This document shows positions 62,722-64,000 of a DNA stretch of 64,000 bases, piece after piece; the first letter of the stretch is position 1, and the number at the start of each line of letters is the position of its first letter. The stretch spans positions 19,251,139 to 19,315,138 of the forward strand of contig CM051512.1 of the NCBI GenBank assembly GCA_028015205.1. Direction: 5' to 3'. The notes beneath the pieces are model-generated. The model ran no database searches. It had not been told where the DNA came from and saw only the letters and a list, made by a program, of their open reading frames with translations. Source of the DNA: Mytilisepta virgata (lineage: Eukaryota > Mollusca > Bivalvia > Mytilida > Mytilidae). The position numbers and the translations under genes were made by a program.

Positions 62722-63450
62722 GCTTTAAGTCAGATGAAGTAAGATTAAAAAATCATTGAATTTGTAAACTTAAAATAGTGTAATCCGAACAAATAAATTG
62801 ATGATAGATAATATTATAACAAAATATAATCTAAAGATGTGAAATAAAAGTATACTCTAACAATAATATTACTTGGGCCAATAATTAAAGATATGAAATA
62901 ATGAGTGAAAACTGTTCACCTTACTTCTAAGCATGAATAATAAACAGACAGCAATCAGATTTGATTAATTTTAACTGACTGATTTATCCAAGCTGAAAAA
63001 ATCAGAACAATTTTTGCAAGCTAAGAACTTAGCTGACAAATACTTACTCAGCTGAGAACCCCAAGCTTTATCATTTCCAAGCTAAAACTTAATAAATAAT
63101 TAATACTTTTATGCACATTGGTATTATTTTTTTCATATACGTTTGTATATGTATGACATTTGTGCCTATTTTGAAAATTACCTATGTAACTGGTTACGTT
63201 TGCACCGAAAAAATGTTTTAAAGTATCTCGTAAGCCTATATATAGCTGGGTATTAGTCTGATAATGTTTTATATTTTACTCGTTGTGTTTGTAGACAAAT
63301 AAGTTCTTAACTTGGGACAGACGCAAAAATGAGGTAGGGCTAAGCATGGTTTCAGAAAATGACTGTGTTACCCGTAATTTTATATATATCTATGGAATAA
63401 ATACACATAGAAGGTCTAACAGTGGATTTCGGGAATTTTAAAAAATATCA
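62722..63450. other. AK2 intron, unassigned
   Basis: AT-rich sequence with a few short echoes of AAGCTGA/TTAGCTGA (62990-63090). No exon is visible. Confidence 0.45.
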
Positions 63451-63454
63451 AAAC

Positions 63455-63990
63455 ATTGCCTACACAGATTCAGATTCAGTATTTTATTAAAGTCTCACCA
63501 TTTGTAAAACATTACAATACTATACAACTATAACAGCATTGTATACAAAATCCAAAGGATTATTATATATATAAAATACCAGTGCCATTCTATGAAGAAT
63601 TATGAGACTGTAAAACAATTATACAGTAAGACATAAAAATATATCAGTAAAGCACTTACTAAGATATAAACAATTAAAAAGGATTAATTATGAATATAAA
63701 AAGCCATTCCTTCTGCTAAGAATATTAAAGCAGGTTTTGGCAACTATGTCAAGGTTGTCAGTACTTTTAAAAAGGTTAATGAATTTATTATCATATTTAA
63801 CATTATAAGATTGAGCTTCATAAAACGATTTTCACGTAGATCTGCATTAGAGGGCAAACTTATAACAGATGTTGCTCATCTTCAGTTTCATTATTAGTTT
63901 AACTTAAATACGTCTCTGTTTCAAAAACAGGTTCGAGCAATATATAAGTTCTTAACTTAATACCAACATTCTGGGACAAAATTCTATTTT
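63455..63990 (-). repeat. Possible LINE 3' region
   Basis: CAGATTCAGATTCAGTATTT, then TATTAAAGTCTCACCATTTG, resembles the reverse complement of a LINE 3' UTR with a short terminal repeat, as at 56845. No coding part is visible and the sequence may continue past the window. Confidence 0.3.
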
Positions 63991-64000
63991 GTCAGTCTAT

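Noticed and set aside
57879..64000. Second AK2 exon within the window
   Set aside because: I searched by eye for the next conserved AK2 block (a CHLATGDMLRA-like sequence) on the plus strand and did not find it. A translated search would settle this.

Overview
This window comes from an animal nuclear genome, most likely a marine bivalve and probably a mussel (Mytilidae). The evidence is an AT-rich background, spliced genes with GT-AG introns, tRNA-derived SINEs with target-site duplications, and many mollusc-type repeats whose cores are tandem units of roughly 150-190 bp. The species call is inference from repeat style and from the animal-like protein sequences. There is no prokaryotic gene structure, no CRISPR and no operon.

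Three protein-coding genes can be supported, and I assembled them exon by exon. (1) NMD3, plus strand, 3508-23232: 15 coding exons joining to an open frame of 504 codons plus stop. The product is the 60S ribosomal export adaptor. (2) SNX17, minus strand, 57522-41133: 15 coding exons joining to 453 codons plus stop, with a PX domain, a FERM-like module and the conserved acidic C-terminus ending in Leu. (3) AK2, plus strand, from 57795: only the first coding exon, which carries the P-loop. The rest lies beyond the right edge. SNX17 and AK2 are divergent with 272 bp between their start codons, so they probably share a bidirectional promoter.

Layout: 1-3300 is intergenic with a diverged MITE. 3508-23232 is NMD3, whose introns hold repeats and a 36-copy minisatellite. 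23233-41132 is a repeat-rich intergenic block. It holds a tandem-core element (24.5-26.1 kb), a long-TIR element enclosing a truncated LINE that itself carries a MITE and a SINE (28.2-31.45 kb), about 1 kb of inverted interstitial telomeric repeat (32.0-33.0 kb) and a zinc-finger pseudogene. 41133-57522 is SNX17 with heavily invaded introns. 57523-64000 is the AK2 first exon and intron, including a 1.6 kb Mutator-like element with modular terminal repeats.

The most unusual signals are: repeated local duplication of exon-intron boundaries in NMD3 (six decayed copies of exon 6, and tandemly copied donor ends of exons 8, 9 and 10); a (TTAGGG)n-(CCCTAA)n head-to-head telomeric tract; several unrelated repeat families that share one architecture of terminal hairpin plus tandem core plus simple repeat; and the nested transposon stratigraphy. 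The protein products act in separate housekeeping processes (ribosome export, endosomal recycling, mitochondrial adenine nucleotide balance), so I see no pathway linking the neighbours.
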